Source: Rhizophagus prolifer | Taxonomy: Eukaryota > Glomeromycota > Glomeromycetes > Glomerales > Glomeraceae | Assembly (NCBI GenBank): GCA_019425655.1 | Contig: NQWY01025046.1 | Coordinates: 1-64,000, forward strand | Reading direction: 5' to 3' | DNA: 64,000 nucleotides | Part shown: piece by piece, positions 52,230-60,996 of the stretch | Numbering within the stretch: position 1 is the first letter of the stretch | How the letters are laid out: the number at the start of each line of letters is the position of its first letter | The notes under the pieces: generated by a model | Database searches by the model: none | Seen by the model: the letters and a program-made list of their open reading frames with translations, nothing else | What the model was told of the DNA's origin: nothing | Program-made: the position numbers and the translations under genes

Positions 52230-54269
52230 TTGTCAATTAAGACACACAGAAAGAATCCACTTTTAGAAAAATTTAACACCAAATATACCTCATCGCCTTT
52301 CGAGGAAATCAAAGAAGAACATTATCTGCCAGCTTTCCAGGAATTAGTCAAAACTTCTGAAAAAGAAATTGATGAAATAACCAATAATTCAGAAGAGCCG
52401 ACTTTCGAAAATACGATTGAAGCAATGGCTTTCTCTGGAGAACAACTGGACAGAGTTTCCAATATTTTCTTCAATATCAATTCTGCTGAAACCAATGATG
52501 AGATTCAGAAAATCGCTCAGGAAGTCTCGCCTTTGCTGACAGAATTCTCTTCCAAAATCTCTCAAAACGAAAAACTATTTGAAAGGATCAAAAACGTTTA
52601 CGACCAGAAAAACGCTTTAACTTTAAACGAAGAACAGGAAATGTTACTCAACGAAACTTACAAAGGTTTTGTAAGAAGCGGCGCATTGCTCAATGAAGAA
52701 GATAAAAAGAAACTGGAGAAAATCAATATGGATTTGTCTATCAAATCACTTCAGTTTGGGCAAAATGCTTTGGCTTCAACCAATGCTTATTTCAAACATA
52801 TCACAAATAAAGATGAATTGAAAGGAATTCCGGAAGCCATTCTTCAGCAATACGAGGAAGATGCAAAGGAAAAAGATTTGGAAGGTTATGTGATTACTTT
52901 GCAATACCCAAGCTATCTTCCGGCAATGACTTACGCTGAAAATCGTGAATTGAGAAAAGAATTAGCTTTAGCAAACGGAAAAAAATCCTTTGACGGTGGC
53001 GAATTTGACAATCAGAATTTGATTAAAGAAATTGTAAAACTTCGTCAGGAAAAAGCAGAATTATTGGGTTATAAAAATTATGCTGATTTTGTTCTTGAGG
53101 AAAGAATGGCACAATCGCCGGCAAAAGTTTTTGAATTTTTGAATGAACTTCTTGAAAAAGCAACACCTTACGCGCAAAAAGAAATCGACGAGTTAAAATC
53201 TTTGGCAAAAGCGGACGGAATCGATGATATCCAAAGCTACGACCACACTTTCTACGCAGAAAAATTAAGAAAACAAAAATTCGATATTGATGATGAAGAG
53301 CTGAAACCTTATTTCCAATTGGAAAAAGTTCAGGAAGCCGTTTTTGGATTAGCCGGAAAATTATTCGGATTAGAGTTTAAAGAAATTACTGATGTTCAGA
53401 AATATCATCAGGATGTGAAAACTTACGAAATCACAGAAAACGGAAATTATAAAGCTCTACTCTACGCCGATTATCACCCGAGAAAAGGGAAACGTGCCGG
53501 CGCCTGGATGACGAGTTATAAAAATCAATACAAACAAAATGGAGAAAATTCCCGTCCGCATATTTCGGTCGTTTGCAACTTTACAAAACCGACCAAAGAC
53601 ACCCCAAGTTTGCTGACTTTTCAGGAAGTGACAACGCTGTTCCACGAGTTTGGACACGCACTTCACGGGATTTTGGCGGACACACAATATCCGAATCTTT
53701 CAGGAACTTCGGTTAAATGGGATTTTGTAGAATTACCTTCTCAATTTCTGGAAAATTATTGCTATGAACCAGAATTCTTGAAAACCTTCGCAAAACATTA
53801 TCAAACCGGAGAAATTCTTCCAACCGAAAAAATCGAGAAATTATCTCAGAGCAAATCCTTTATGGAAGGTTATCAGACTTTGAGACAGCTTGGATTTGGA
53901 TTGTTGGATATGGCTTACCATACAGAAGTTGGAGCGTTGGAGAATAAGACTGTGAAAGCGTTTGAAGTGGAGAAAACTGCGGCAACCAATCTTTACCCGA
54001 GCAATCCGGAAACTGCGGCAAGTCCAAGTTTTTCGCATATTTTCCAAGGCGGTTATTCGGCGGGTTATTATTCTTACAAATGGGCTGAGGTTTTGGATGC
54101 GGATGCTTTCCAGTATTTCAAAGAAAATGGAATTTTTAATCCTGATATTGCGGCGAAATATAAAGTTCTTCTTTCTTCTGGTGGGACTAAAAATCCAATG
54201 GAATTGTACAAAAATTTCCGTGGAAGAGAACCTAAAGTCGAGAGCTTACTGAAAAGAGCTTTTGGATAA
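52230..54269 (+). CDS. M3 family oligopeptidase (Dcp/PrlC type)
   Basis: A 679-residue cytoplasmic zinc metallopeptidase that trims peptides. The zinc motif is HEFGH (H472, E473, H476) with the third ligand glutamate downstream in the FVELPSQFLENY block. The only start near the family N terminus is TTG at 52230 (the next ATG is about 65 codons in). A TAAATTTG promoter-like element (52225-52232) overlaps that TTG, so either the start or the promoter reading must be wrong. Confidence 0.94.
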   Translation: MSIKTHRKNPLLEKFNTKYTSSPFEEIKEEHYLPAFQELVKTSEKEIDEITNNSEEPTFENTIEAMAFSGEQLDRVSNIFFNINSAETNDEIQKIAQEVSPLLTEFSSKISQNEKLFERIKNVYDQKNALTLNEEQEMLLNETYKGFVRSGALLNEEDKKKLEKINMDLSIKSLQFGQNALASTNAYFKHITNKDELKGIPEAILQQYEEDAKEKDLEGYVITLQYPSYLPAMTYAENRELRKELALANGKKSFDGGEFDNQNLIKEIVKLRQEKAELLGYKNYADFVLEERMAQSPAKVFEFLNELLEKATPYAQKEIDELKSLAKADGIDDIQSYDHTFYAEKLRKQKFDIDDEELKPYFQLEKVQEAVFGLAGKLFGLEFKEITDVQKYHQDVKTYEITENGNYKALLYADYHPRKGKRAGAWMTSYKNQYKQNGENSRPHISVVCNFTKPTKDTPSLLTFQEVTTLFHEFGHALHGILADTQYPNLSGTSVKWDFVELPSQFLENYCYEPEFLKTFAKHYQTGEILPTEKIEKLSQSKSFMEGYQTLRQLGFGLLDMAYHTEVGALENKTVKAFEVEKTAATNLYPSNPETAASPSFSHIFQGGYSAGYYSYKWAEVLDADAFQYFKENGIFNPDIAAKYKVLLSSGGTKNPMELYKNFRGREPKVESLLKRAFG

Positions 54270-54304
54270 GTTTTAGTGTTCGAGAGTTTAGAATATTAGC
54301 ATAT

Positions 54305-54340
54305 AACCCTTTCAGAGTTTAAAACTCTGAAAGGGTTTTT
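54305..54340 (+). terminator. Terminator of the M3 peptidase gene
   Basis: A 16-bp stem (left arm 54305-54320 AACCCTTTCAGAGTTT, right arm ending 54337) followed by a T-run, about 35 bases after the stop. Confidence 0.85.
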
Positions 54341-54364
54341 GAATCAATCAATTAAATTTAGAAA

Positions 54365-54742
54365 ATGAATTGTCCTTGCTGTTCCGGAAAGCCCTACGAA
54401 GATTGTTGTCAGCCTTATCATCTGAAAGAGAAATTTGCGCCAACAGCAGAAGCTTTGATGCGTTCAAGGTTTTCTGCATTCGCTATCCCAAACGGCGACT
54501 ATCTTTGGGAAACGACTTCTCCCAACAAAAGACAATTCCATAACAAAAAGGATTTGCAGAAATGGGGTGAAATCAATGAATGGACGAAGCTGGAAATTGT
54601 TGATAAACCTTCAACTAATACAGTAGAGTTCAAGGCTTATTATGTTGATGAAAATGGTAATGAACAAATTCATCATGAATTATCACAATTCAAAATGATT
54701 CAGAATCGCTGGTTTTATGTGACTGGGGAATTTTTGGATTAA
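54365..54742 (+). CDS. YchJ family SEC-C motif protein
   Basis: A 125-residue protein. The N-terminal zinc-binding SEC-C motif reads CPCCSGKPYEDCC (residues 3-15), followed by the YchJ block APTAEALMRSRFSAF and an NTF2-like fold. Cytoplasmic; the function of the family is not established. Confidence 0.92.
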   Translation: MNCPCCSGKPYEDCCQPYHLKEKFAPTAEALMRSRFSAFAIPNGDYLWETTSPNKRQFHNKKDLQKWGEINEWTKLEIVDKPSTNTVEFKAYYVDENGNEQIHHELSQFKMIQNRWFYVTGEFLD

Positions 54743-54750
54743 TTATTTTC

Positions 54751-54804
54751 AACCACAAAGTCACAAAGTTTTTTATTGAAAGTTCTTTCGTGAATTTTGT
54801 GGTT
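54751..54804. repeat. Dispersed fold-back repeat C
   Basis: Begins AACCACAAAGTCACAAAG and ends TTTTGTGGTT, so the termini are inverted repeats. It belongs to the CAAAG fold-back family and lies between ychJ and the VF530 gene. Confidence 0.6.
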
Positions 54805-54816
54805 ATTTTATTCTTT

Positions 54817-55053
54817 TTATTGCTTTTTCTTTTGTCTCAAAACGTAGAGATACAAACTTTCTACTTTTGCCCTTGCCCAAGGTGTTTTGCGAAGAAATTT
54901 GAGAGAAGAACTGACACTTGGATTTTCGCCGGTGAAACATTTGATGTTGATTTGTTTTCCCAATTCGCCGTAACCTTTGTAATATTCCAGCAATTCTTCC
55001 AGAATCGCATCCAATCTTTTTCCGTGCAAAGGGTCTTTCGAAGTGTTTTCCAT
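54817..55053 (-). CDS. VF530 (DUF2132) family small protein
   Basis: A 78-residue protein. The sequence KDPLHGKRLDAILEELLEYY, then INIKCFTGENPSVSSSLKFL and RKTPWARAKVESLYL matches the VF530 family, a small helical domain that by structure may bind DNA. Function is unproven. It is the only leftward gene here and lies between two fold-back repeats. Confidence 0.9.
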   Translation of the reverse strand: MENTSKDPLHGKRLDAILEELLEYYKGYGELGKQINIKCFTGENPSVSSSLKFLRKTPWARAKVESLYLYVLRQKKKQ

Positions 55054-55081
55054 TTTGTAAAATTATTGATTTTATTATTTC

Positions 55082-55169
55082 AAAAATCACAAAAGACACA
55101 TAAGTTTTAGTTTATAAAAAATACTGCTGACTTTCATTTGCTTATTTCATTTGTGACTTTTTGTGGTTA
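55082..55169. repeat. Dispersed fold-back repeat C
   Basis: Begins AAAAATCACAAAAGACACAT and ends TTGTGACTTTTTGTGGTT. The termini are imperfect inverted repeats of the CAAAG family. It separates the VF530 start from the SGNH hydrolase start. Confidence 0.55.
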
Positions 55170-55223
55170 AAAAAGAAATTTCTCTATTGTCATTTCATAT
55201 ATTTGATAATCAAATTTAGAAAT

Positions 55224-55877
55224 ATGAAATCTATAGCATTTGCCTTATTATTATTTTCAACAATGTCATACGCTCAAGACTTTGCCAATTTTGGCAGATA
55301 CCAGAAACAAAACCAAGAAGTTCTTTCTCAAAATATTGCTCCAAATTCTGTCTTGATGGGCGATTCTATCACAGAAGGTTGGTTTGCTACAGACCCGGGA
55401 TTTTTCACAAAAAATAATTTTGTAGGACGAGGAATCAGCGGACAAGTGACTTCGCAAATGCTTTTGAGATTCCGGGAAGATGTGATCAAACTGAAACCTA
55501 AACGTGTGATTATTCTTGCCGGAACTAATGATATTGCAGAAAATCAAGGTCCGATTTCTTTGGATAAAGTGTTCGGAAATATTGTTTCTATGGCAGAATT
55601 GGCAAAAGCTAATAACATCAAAGTGATTCTTTGTTCCGTTCTGCCAGCTTACGATTTTCCTTGGAGAAAAGATATGCAGCCTGCTGATAAAGTCATTGCA
55701 TTGAACAAAATGATAAAAGATTATGCGCAGAAAAATCATATCACGTACGTGGACTACCATTCAGTTTTAAAGGATGAAAAAAATGGTTTGCCTAAAGAAA
55801 TTGCTGAGGACGGAATCCATCCGAACAAATTAGGTTATGAGAAAATGGAAGCAATCCTGATGAAGAATTTAAAATAA
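55224..55877 (+). CDS. SGNH/GDSL family hydrolase (secreted)
   Basis: A 217-residue protein from the ATG at 55224, which opens a proper signal peptide (ending SYAQ); longer starts would spoil it. Block I GDSITEGW holds the nucleophilic serine, block II has VGRGISGQ, block III AGTNDI, and block V DGIHPNKLGY the Asp-His pair. Members are lipases, acetyl-esterases or carbohydrate deacetylases; the substrate is unknown. Its stop overlaps the start of the next gene (TAATG). Confidence 0.92.
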   Translation: MKSIAFALLLFSTMSYAQDFANFGRYQKQNQEVLSQNIAPNSVLMGDSITEGWFATDPGFFTKNNFVGRGISGQVTSQMLLRFREDVIKLKPKRVIILAGTNDIAENQGPISLDKVFGNIVSMAELAKANNIKVILCSVLPAYDFPWRKDMQPADKVIALNKMIKDYAQKNHITYVDYHSVLKDEKNGLPKEIAEDGIHPNKLGYEKMEAILMKNLK

Positions 55878-56407
55878 TGAACTTAGACGAACTAAAATAT
55901 CCTGTCGGAAAATTCATCAAACCAGAATTCATTACCAAAGAAATCATCGATTCTGCGATTTCTGAAATCGAAAACTTTCCGAGTCTTGTTAAAACAGAAA
56001 TTCAAAATCTTTCCGAACAAGATTTACACCTAAGATACAGACCAGAAGGTTGGACAATTACTCAAGTGGTTCATCATTGCGCCGACAGTCATATCAACAG
56101 CTATATGAGATTTAAATTGGCATTAACGGAAAATGTTCCAACAATCAAACCTTACGAAGAAAGTCTTTGGGCGGAGTTGCCGGACAATCAATTGTCGTCA
56201 TTGGTTTCGTTGCAAGTTTTGGAAGCTTTGCACGCAAGATGGGTTTATCTTTTGAAAACTTTGAGTGAAGAAGATTTGAATAAAGAATTCATTCATCCTG
56301 AACAATCAGAAAGAATTTCGCTCAAAGAAAATATCTTGATTTACGGCTGGCATTGTCAGCATCATTTGGCGCATATTCGCCAGGCGAAGGAATTAAGATT
56401 TGAATGA
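55877..56407 (+). CDS. YfiT family DinB-like putative metal-dependent transferase/hydrolase
   Basis: A 176-residue four-helix-bundle protein. The metal-binding histidines lie in TQVVHHCADSH and in the C-terminal YGWHCQHHLAHI. YfiT relatives include bacillithiol S-transferase BstA of Bacillus; which thiol is used here is unknown. Translationally coupled to the SGNH hydrolase gene by a 1-base overlap. Confidence 0.9.
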   Translation: MNLDELKYPVGKFIKPEFITKEIIDSAISEIENFPSLVKTEIQNLSEQDLHLRYRPEGWTITQVVHHCADSHINSYMRFKLALTENVPTIKPYEESLWAELPDNQLSSLVSLQVLEALHARWVYLLKTLSEEDLNKEFIHPEQSERISLKENILIYGWHCQHHLAHIRQAKELRFE

Positions 56408-56422
56408 ATCTAAAAATAAGTT

Positions 56423-56811
56423 ATGAGAAAGTCAATCGTTATTTCTTTTCTATTTACAATCCCTATTTTTCCATTAGCTCAAAATAAAATAGACCAAACC
56501 TTGGAAAAAATAACTCGACGACTGGTCAAAGAAACTGTATTATTTCTGCTCAACAATCCCAAGACAAAGAACTGAATAAGTCCTATAATTCACTAAATCA
56601 TAAATTAAACAATACAGCAAAAAAGGAATTGCTGGAAGCACAGAGAAATTGGATGTCTTTCCGAGATTCCGAATTCAAACTAATCAACAAATATTATTTT
56701 GACGTCAAAAAAGGAACAATTTTTCAGGTGATTTCTGAAAACAAAAAGTTACAAATCATCAAAGAAAGAGCGTTACAACTGAAGGAATATGATGAACAGT
56801 TTGGTTATTAG
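56423..56811 (+). pseudogene. LprI-like lysozyme inhibitor (DUF1311), frameshifted
   Basis: The ATG at 56423 opens a signal peptide (ending PLAQ) but the frame ends near 56575. The family's body (NCIISAQQSQDKELNKSYNS, then LLEAQRNWMSFRDSEF and ERALQLKEYDEQFGY) continues in another frame to 56811. The two frames meet around the six-A run at 56505-56510, consistent with loss of one A. LprI-type proteins inhibit lysozyme in the periplasm. Either a recent pseudogene or a sequencing error at the homopolymer. Confidence 0.75.
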
Positions 56812-56921
56812 ACAAAATATTACCAGCATTAGTCACACATATTCTTAAAGCTAAAAGTTCGAGAATTGGAATATAATATTTCATCAATAAATTTGTTTGA
56901 TTACAATAAAGTTTTAAGACA

Positions 56922-57329
56922 ATGATATTTAGGTTAATCTTCATCTCTTCTTTTTTATTATTCTTTCAGAAATCGGACAAATTAATATTTTCGGACATTA
57001 AAAAGATATATGCTAGAAATTCCAAAATAAGCTTTAGTATAAAAAATAATTCTTCTGAGAACATAATTTATAATGTTGGTTTAGAAATTCTAGTCGATAA
57101 TGAGTGGAGAGAAACTGCATCAAATATTACGAATTTGAATTCTAAGGTAACACAGATATTTAAAACAAAACCAAATTTACTACAGTCCTTTACATTGGAT
57201 TTGAAGAACACTTTTTTTAAACAAAGACGTGAAAAATTAAAATATAGATTCTTTATTTCACTACGAAATTCAGATTATTCAATTAAAGAAAATAGTATTA
57301 TAACTTCTGATGCTTTTGTTATCGAATAA
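56922..57329 (+). CDS. Hypothetical exported protein
   Basis: A 135-residue protein with a hydrophobic N terminus (about 2-15) and a mature region predicted to be beta-rich (ISFSIKNNSSENIIYNVGLE, then IFKTKPNLLQSFTL), resembling an immunoglobulin-like fold. No family recognised. It is notably AT-rich and lies between the broken LprI-like gene and hutH. Confidence 0.6.
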   Translation: MIFRLIFISSFLLFFQKSDKLIFSDIKKIYARNSKISFSIKNNSSENIIYNVGLEILVDNEWRETASNITNLNSKVTQIFKTKPNLLQSFTLDLKNTFFKQRREKLKYRFFISLRNSDYSIKENSIITSDAFVIE

Positions 57330-57367
57330 ATTATCTTAAAAAGTGTATTTTTAGGCAAAATTTTTCA

Positions 57368-58858
57368 GTGATGATTTACGGAATCGACCAATTTAAATAT
57401 CAGGATGTTTTAGAGATTTTAAAAAATCCTTCCAAAGCCAAGCTCAATAAAAAATCAAAAGACCAGATCATAAAATCGCAACAGAATGTCAGAAAAATTG
57501 TGGAGTCTGACAGAACGGTTTATGGCATCAATACAGGATTTGGACCTCTTTGTGATGTTAAAATTTCAGAAGAAGAAACAGCTCAACTTCAACATAACTT
57601 GATTATTTCGCACGCTGTTGGCGTAGGAAAACCGATTGATAAAGACATTTCCAAAATAATGATGATTTCCAAAATCCATGCTTTGTCGAAAGGATTTTCG
57701 GGCGTTTCTTTGGACGTTATCGAACGATTGATTCTGATGTTGGAACTGGATATTATCTCAGTTGTTCCAGAGCAAGGTTCTGTTGGAGCTTCAGGAGATT
57801 TGGCACCGTTGGCCCATTTGGTTTTGCCGCTTTTAGGATTAGGCCAGGTTTGGGAAAATGATAAAACTGTTGAGACGGCTAAAGTTTTGAAGAAACATAA
57901 ACTTCAACCTCTAAAACTTGGTCCGAAAGAAGGTTTGGGATTGATTAATGGAACTCAGTTTATTTTGGCTCACGCGATTACAGGTCTTGCAAAATTCGAA
58001 TATCTTTTGGATTTAGCAGATTTGACCGCCGCAATGAGTCTTGAAGCTTATCGTGGCTCATCAAGTCCTTTCAAGAAAGAATTACACGAGATTCGTCCAT
58101 TTGATGGAAGCCTAAAAGTAGCCGAAAGAATGCGAAATTTCCTAAAAGATTCAGACAATCTAAAGTCTCACGAATTCTGTGACAGAGTCCAGGATCCTTA
58201 TTCTATGCGTTGTGTTCCGCAGGTTCACGGCGCCAGCAGAAATGCCTTTGAACATCTGAAGCAAATGGCCGAAACGGAACTGAATTCTGTAACCGACAAT
58301 CCTATTGTTTTAAGCGCAGAAGAATCGATTTCCGGCGGTAATTTCCACGGACAATTGATGGCTTTGCCTTTGGATTATGCTTCGTTGGCAGCCGCAGAAT
58401 TAGGAAATATTTCTGACAGAAGAAGTTATCTTTTGCTCGATGGAAAATATGGTTTACCGAAATTGTTAGTAGAAAGTTCTGGACTTAATTCTGGCTTCAT
58501 GATTCCGCAATATACTAGCGCAGCACTGGTTACAGAGAACAAAACGCTTTGTTTCCCGGCTTCTGCAGATTCTATACCGACAAGTTTAGGTCAGGAAGAC
58601 CACGTTTCTATGGGAAGTATTTCCGGTCGAAAATTCAATCAGATTTTAGGGAATTTGGAAAATATTCTAGCGATTGAGTTAATGTTCGCCGCTCAAGGTT
58701 TGGAATTCCGAAGACCTGCAAAATGTTCTAAAATTGTTGAGAAAAACTATGACATCATTCGCTCTGTTGTTCCAAAACTGGAAGACGACCGATTGATTGG
58801 TGAAGATATTTTGAAGATTGCTGAGCTGATTGGAGAGAAAAAGTTTGTAGTGAATTAA
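57368..58858 (+). CDS. hutH: Histidine ammonia-lyase
   Basis: A 496-residue enzyme that converts histidine to urocanate and ammonia. The MIO prosthetic group forms from A140-S141-G142 in GSVGASGDLAPLAH, the catalytic tyrosine region YGINTGFG is at 51-58, and the FHG (with QLMALPLDYASLA) and GSISGRKFNQ blocks are present. hutU, hutI and hutG are not in the window, so either they lie elsewhere or the enzyme serves another end. Confidence 0.95.
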   Translation: MMIYGIDQFKYQDVLEILKNPSKAKLNKKSKDQIIKSQQNVRKIVESDRTVYGINTGFGPLCDVKISEEETAQLQHNLIISHAVGVGKPIDKDISKIMMISKIHALSKGFSGVSLDVIERLILMLELDIISVVPEQGSVGASGDLAPLAHLVLPLLGLGQVWENDKTVETAKVLKKHKLQPLKLGPKEGLGLINGTQFILAHAITGLAKFEYLLDLADLTAAMSLEAYRGSSSPFKKELHEIRPFDGSLKVAERMRNFLKDSDNLKSHEFCDRVQDPYSMRCVPQVHGASRNAFEHLKQMAETELNSVTDNPIVLSAEESISGGNFHGQLMALPLDYASLAAAELGNISDRRSYLLLDGKYGLPKLLVESSGLNSGFMIPQYTSAALVTENKTLCFPASADSIPTSLGQEDHVSMGSISGRKFNQILGNLENILAIELMFAAQGLEFRRPAKCSKIVEKNYDIIRSVVPKLEDDRLIGEDILKIAELIGEKKFVVN

Positions 58859-58870
58859 ACCTAAATATAG

Positions 58871-59038
58871 TTTAAACGTAAAGTCCGCAAAGGTTTTATT
58901 ATCTTATTGAAAATACTTTTAAGTTCGCAAAGCCGCTTTTGCATAGCCAAGACTTTGTTATCATTGTTGAGTTTTACGCCTTTACGAATCTTACAATTTA
59001 TATTGAGTAGAAAAATCTTTTGCGGACTTTGCGTTTAA
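58871..59038. repeat. Dispersed fold-back repeat C, long copy
   Basis: Begins TTTAAACGTAAAGTCCGCAA (58871-58890) and ends with the inverted copy TTGCGGACTTTGCGTTTAAA (59019-59038), with only one or two mismatches. The interior contains further CGCAAAG and CCTTTACG pieces. It fills most of the hutH to GNAT gap. Confidence 0.75.
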
Positions 59039-59058
59039 AAATCACATCAAGTACTGAA

Positions 59059-59505
59059 ATGAAAACCCTCAGAACAACTTCCGAAAACCCAGACTTTCAA
59101 AAATTAGTAAAACAATTGGATGCTTATCTTGCTGTTATGGACGGCGATGAACACGACTTCTATCATCAATACAACAAAATCGATTTACTAAAACATTGCA
59201 TCGTGATTTATGATAATGAAGAAGCCGTTGCTTGTGGCGCTATCAAAGAATTGGATTCAAAATCTATGGAAGTCAAAAGAATGTTCACGCTACCTGAAAA
59301 GCGCGGAAAAGGTTTAGCTTCAGCTATTTTAAGGGAATTGGAAATTTGGTCTAAAGAATTAGGTTACGAAAAGACCGTTCTTGAAACAGGAAAAAGACAA
59401 ACTGAAGCCGTTGCACTTTACAACAAATGTGGTTACAAAATCATTCCGAATTACGGTCAGTATATTGGTGTTGACAATAGTGTTTGTTTTGAGAAAGAAC
59501 TATAA
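59059..59505 (+). CDS. GNAT family N-acetyltransferase
   Basis: A 148-residue protein from the ATG at 59059. An in-frame upstream start at 59020 falls inside the repeat and is less likely. The acetyl-CoA-binding motif is VKRMFTLPEKRGKGLASAIL (R/QxxGxG/A as RGKGLA), followed by GYEKTVLETGKRQTEAVALY. Substrate unknown. Confidence 0.9.
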   Translation: MKTLRTTSENPDFQKLVKQLDAYLAVMDGDEHDFYHQYNKIDLLKHCIVIYDNEEAVACGAIKELDSKSMEVKRMFTLPEKRGKGLASAILRELEIWSKELGYEKTVLETGKRQTEAVALYNKCGYKIIPNYGQYIGVDNSVCFEKEL

Positions 59506-59510
59506 ATTTT

Positions 59511-59633
59511 ATCGCAAAGGCGCAAAATGGATCTTTTCTCATTCTGCTTTAAGTCGCTAAGAATTAATTTTCGTATTATGTTTTGCAACTTAAAAACATT
59601 ACAATTGATTCAGTTTTTGTGCCTTTGCGTTAT
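59511..59633. repeat. Dispersed fold-back repeat C
   Basis: Begins ATCGCAAAGGCGCAAAA (59511-59527) and ends TTTTTGTGCCTTTGCGTTAT (59614-59633), an inverted pair. It lies between two convergent stop codons and could serve as a weak transcription end. Confidence 0.7.
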
Positions 59634-59636
59634 CAA

Positions 59637-60812
59637 TCAATTCCCAAACTGATAATCCAAAGGTAATATTTTAGACACATTCTGCTGGGAAAAACTCTCT
59701 TCCAGAATCAACAAATCCGGTTTCGAACAAATACCTTCCGGAAAAATCTCAAATTCTGCCGCTTCGGGATGTATCAATGACGATTGCGAAACAGCATTGG
59801 CCGATTTGATGAAGTCACCTTTCTTGATTTCGTAATAATACTTCTGATAATTGACCATCAGTAAGTCATCAAAATCAAGGAAAAGTCTGCCATCTTTACG
59901 TTTCGTGAAATCAGATTCTTTGATTTTCGTCTTTAGAATTGCTAAGACGAATGGAGAATTTTTATTTTTTCGCTGTGAGATTCCTTCCAACTCCGGCGAT
60001 AGATTTACATTCATCACTTTTTGAGTTCTTACAAAACTGAAATAATCTTCCAGTTTTTGTAATTCAGCTTCAGTTGGATATTTCGGATTCGGAACTCTTC
60101 TGGCGTGATTCACAACGAACCCGGCCTTTTCCAATTCATTATTATAAAGACTCCTGAAAAAATGCATCAGGCTTCCTGTGTAAGCGTTCATACGGTTGAG
60201 AACAACATTTTTCTTATTGCTGGTCTCTTTGAAAAAAGAAGTTCCCAGATAGCTATTGGTCTTGTTTTTAAAGTCCGCTTCAAAATTGATAAGATTATAT
60301 TGAATGTTATAACCCAGATTTTTATTTTCAATAATCAAGGTCTGTGGCGCTTTGACTCTTAGAAACTGATTCTTCTTATCGTAAGAAAACTTAAGCGTTC
60401 TTTGATTTTTTATAGTAACGCCATCCCTATCAAAACCAATAAATTTATCCAGAAAGTAATTGATAAAATCTTTATAGGCTTGTTCTGTATAAGGGATGAT
60501 GACAACTTCTTCTATCTCTTTAACAGGATTGATAATCACTTTGACCGATTTTCCAATGGCTTGATTCAATGGAAAAATGCTCGTTTCATAATTATCTTTC
60601 TGAAAAATCAGATTGCCGCTTTTCTGTCCTTGAATATCGAGTCTAAAAGTTCCATCAGTAATTGAAGTGGTAGAAATCTTAGTTCCATCAAGATAAACGT
60701 TGACATCCGAAATCAGCTTACCATTTTCGGTTTGAATTTTCCCGGAAATAATCTGCGAAAAATAACAGCAGATAAAACTAAAGTAAACGCAAAAAAGTAA
60801 TATTCTTTTCAT
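59637..60812 (-). CDS. Exported protein with carboxypeptidase-regulatory-like domain
   Basis: A 391-residue protein with a signal peptide (about 1-19) and an N-terminal CarboxypepD_reg-like beta-sandwich (about 20-100; ISGKIQTENGKLISDVNVYL, TSITDGTFRLDI). The rest has no motif I recognise but resembles Bacteroidota proteins in which this domain precedes a large beta-rich region. Probably in the outer membrane or periplasm; not a TonB receptor by length. Confidence 0.82.
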   Translation of the reverse strand: MKRILLFCVYFSFICCYFSQIISGKIQTENGKLISDVNVYLDGTKISTTSITDGTFRLDIQGQKSGNLIFQKDNYETSIFPLNQAIGKSVKVIINPVKEIEEVVIIPYTEQAYKDFINYFLDKFIGFDRDGVTIKNQRTLKFSYDKKNQFLRVKAPQTLIIENKNLGYNIQYNLINFEADFKNKTNSYLGTSFFKETSNKKNVVLNRMNAYTGSLMHFFRSLYNNELEKAGFVVNHARRVPNPKYPTEAELQKLEDYFSFVRTQKVMNVNLSPELEGISQRKNKNSPFVLAILKTKIKESDFTKRKDGRLFLDFDDLLMVNYQKYYYEIKKGDFIKSANAVSQSSLIHPEAAEFEIFPEGICSKPDLLILEESFSQQNVSKILPLDYQFGN

Positions 60813-60888
60813 TAAAACAATATTACTAATTTTTTAGTTATAAAAATAAGCTTATTTAGAGCCTGTGATAATTTGTATTAGAATATTA

Positions 60889-60964
60889 TTTCTCGCTGAT
60901 TTTGCAGATTCAGCAGATGGTATGTCATTATAAATCAGCAAAATTCGCTTTATCTGCGAGAAGA
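60889..60964. repeat. Dispersed fold-back repeat D
   Basis: Begins TTTCTCGCTGATTTTGCAGA and ends GCTTTATCTGCGAGAAG. The halves are imperfect inverted repeats rich in GCTGAT/ATCAGC and CAGAT/ATCTG. A related half copy is at 61872-61907. It fills the space between two leftward genes. Confidence 0.6.
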
Positions 60965-60996
60965 ACATCTGATTATTGGTATAATATTATCTACTT

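Noticed and set aside
54803-55110. Alternative overlapping frames on both strands over the VF530 gene
   Set aside because: Only the minus-strand 54817-55053 frame matches a known family; the others are shadows.
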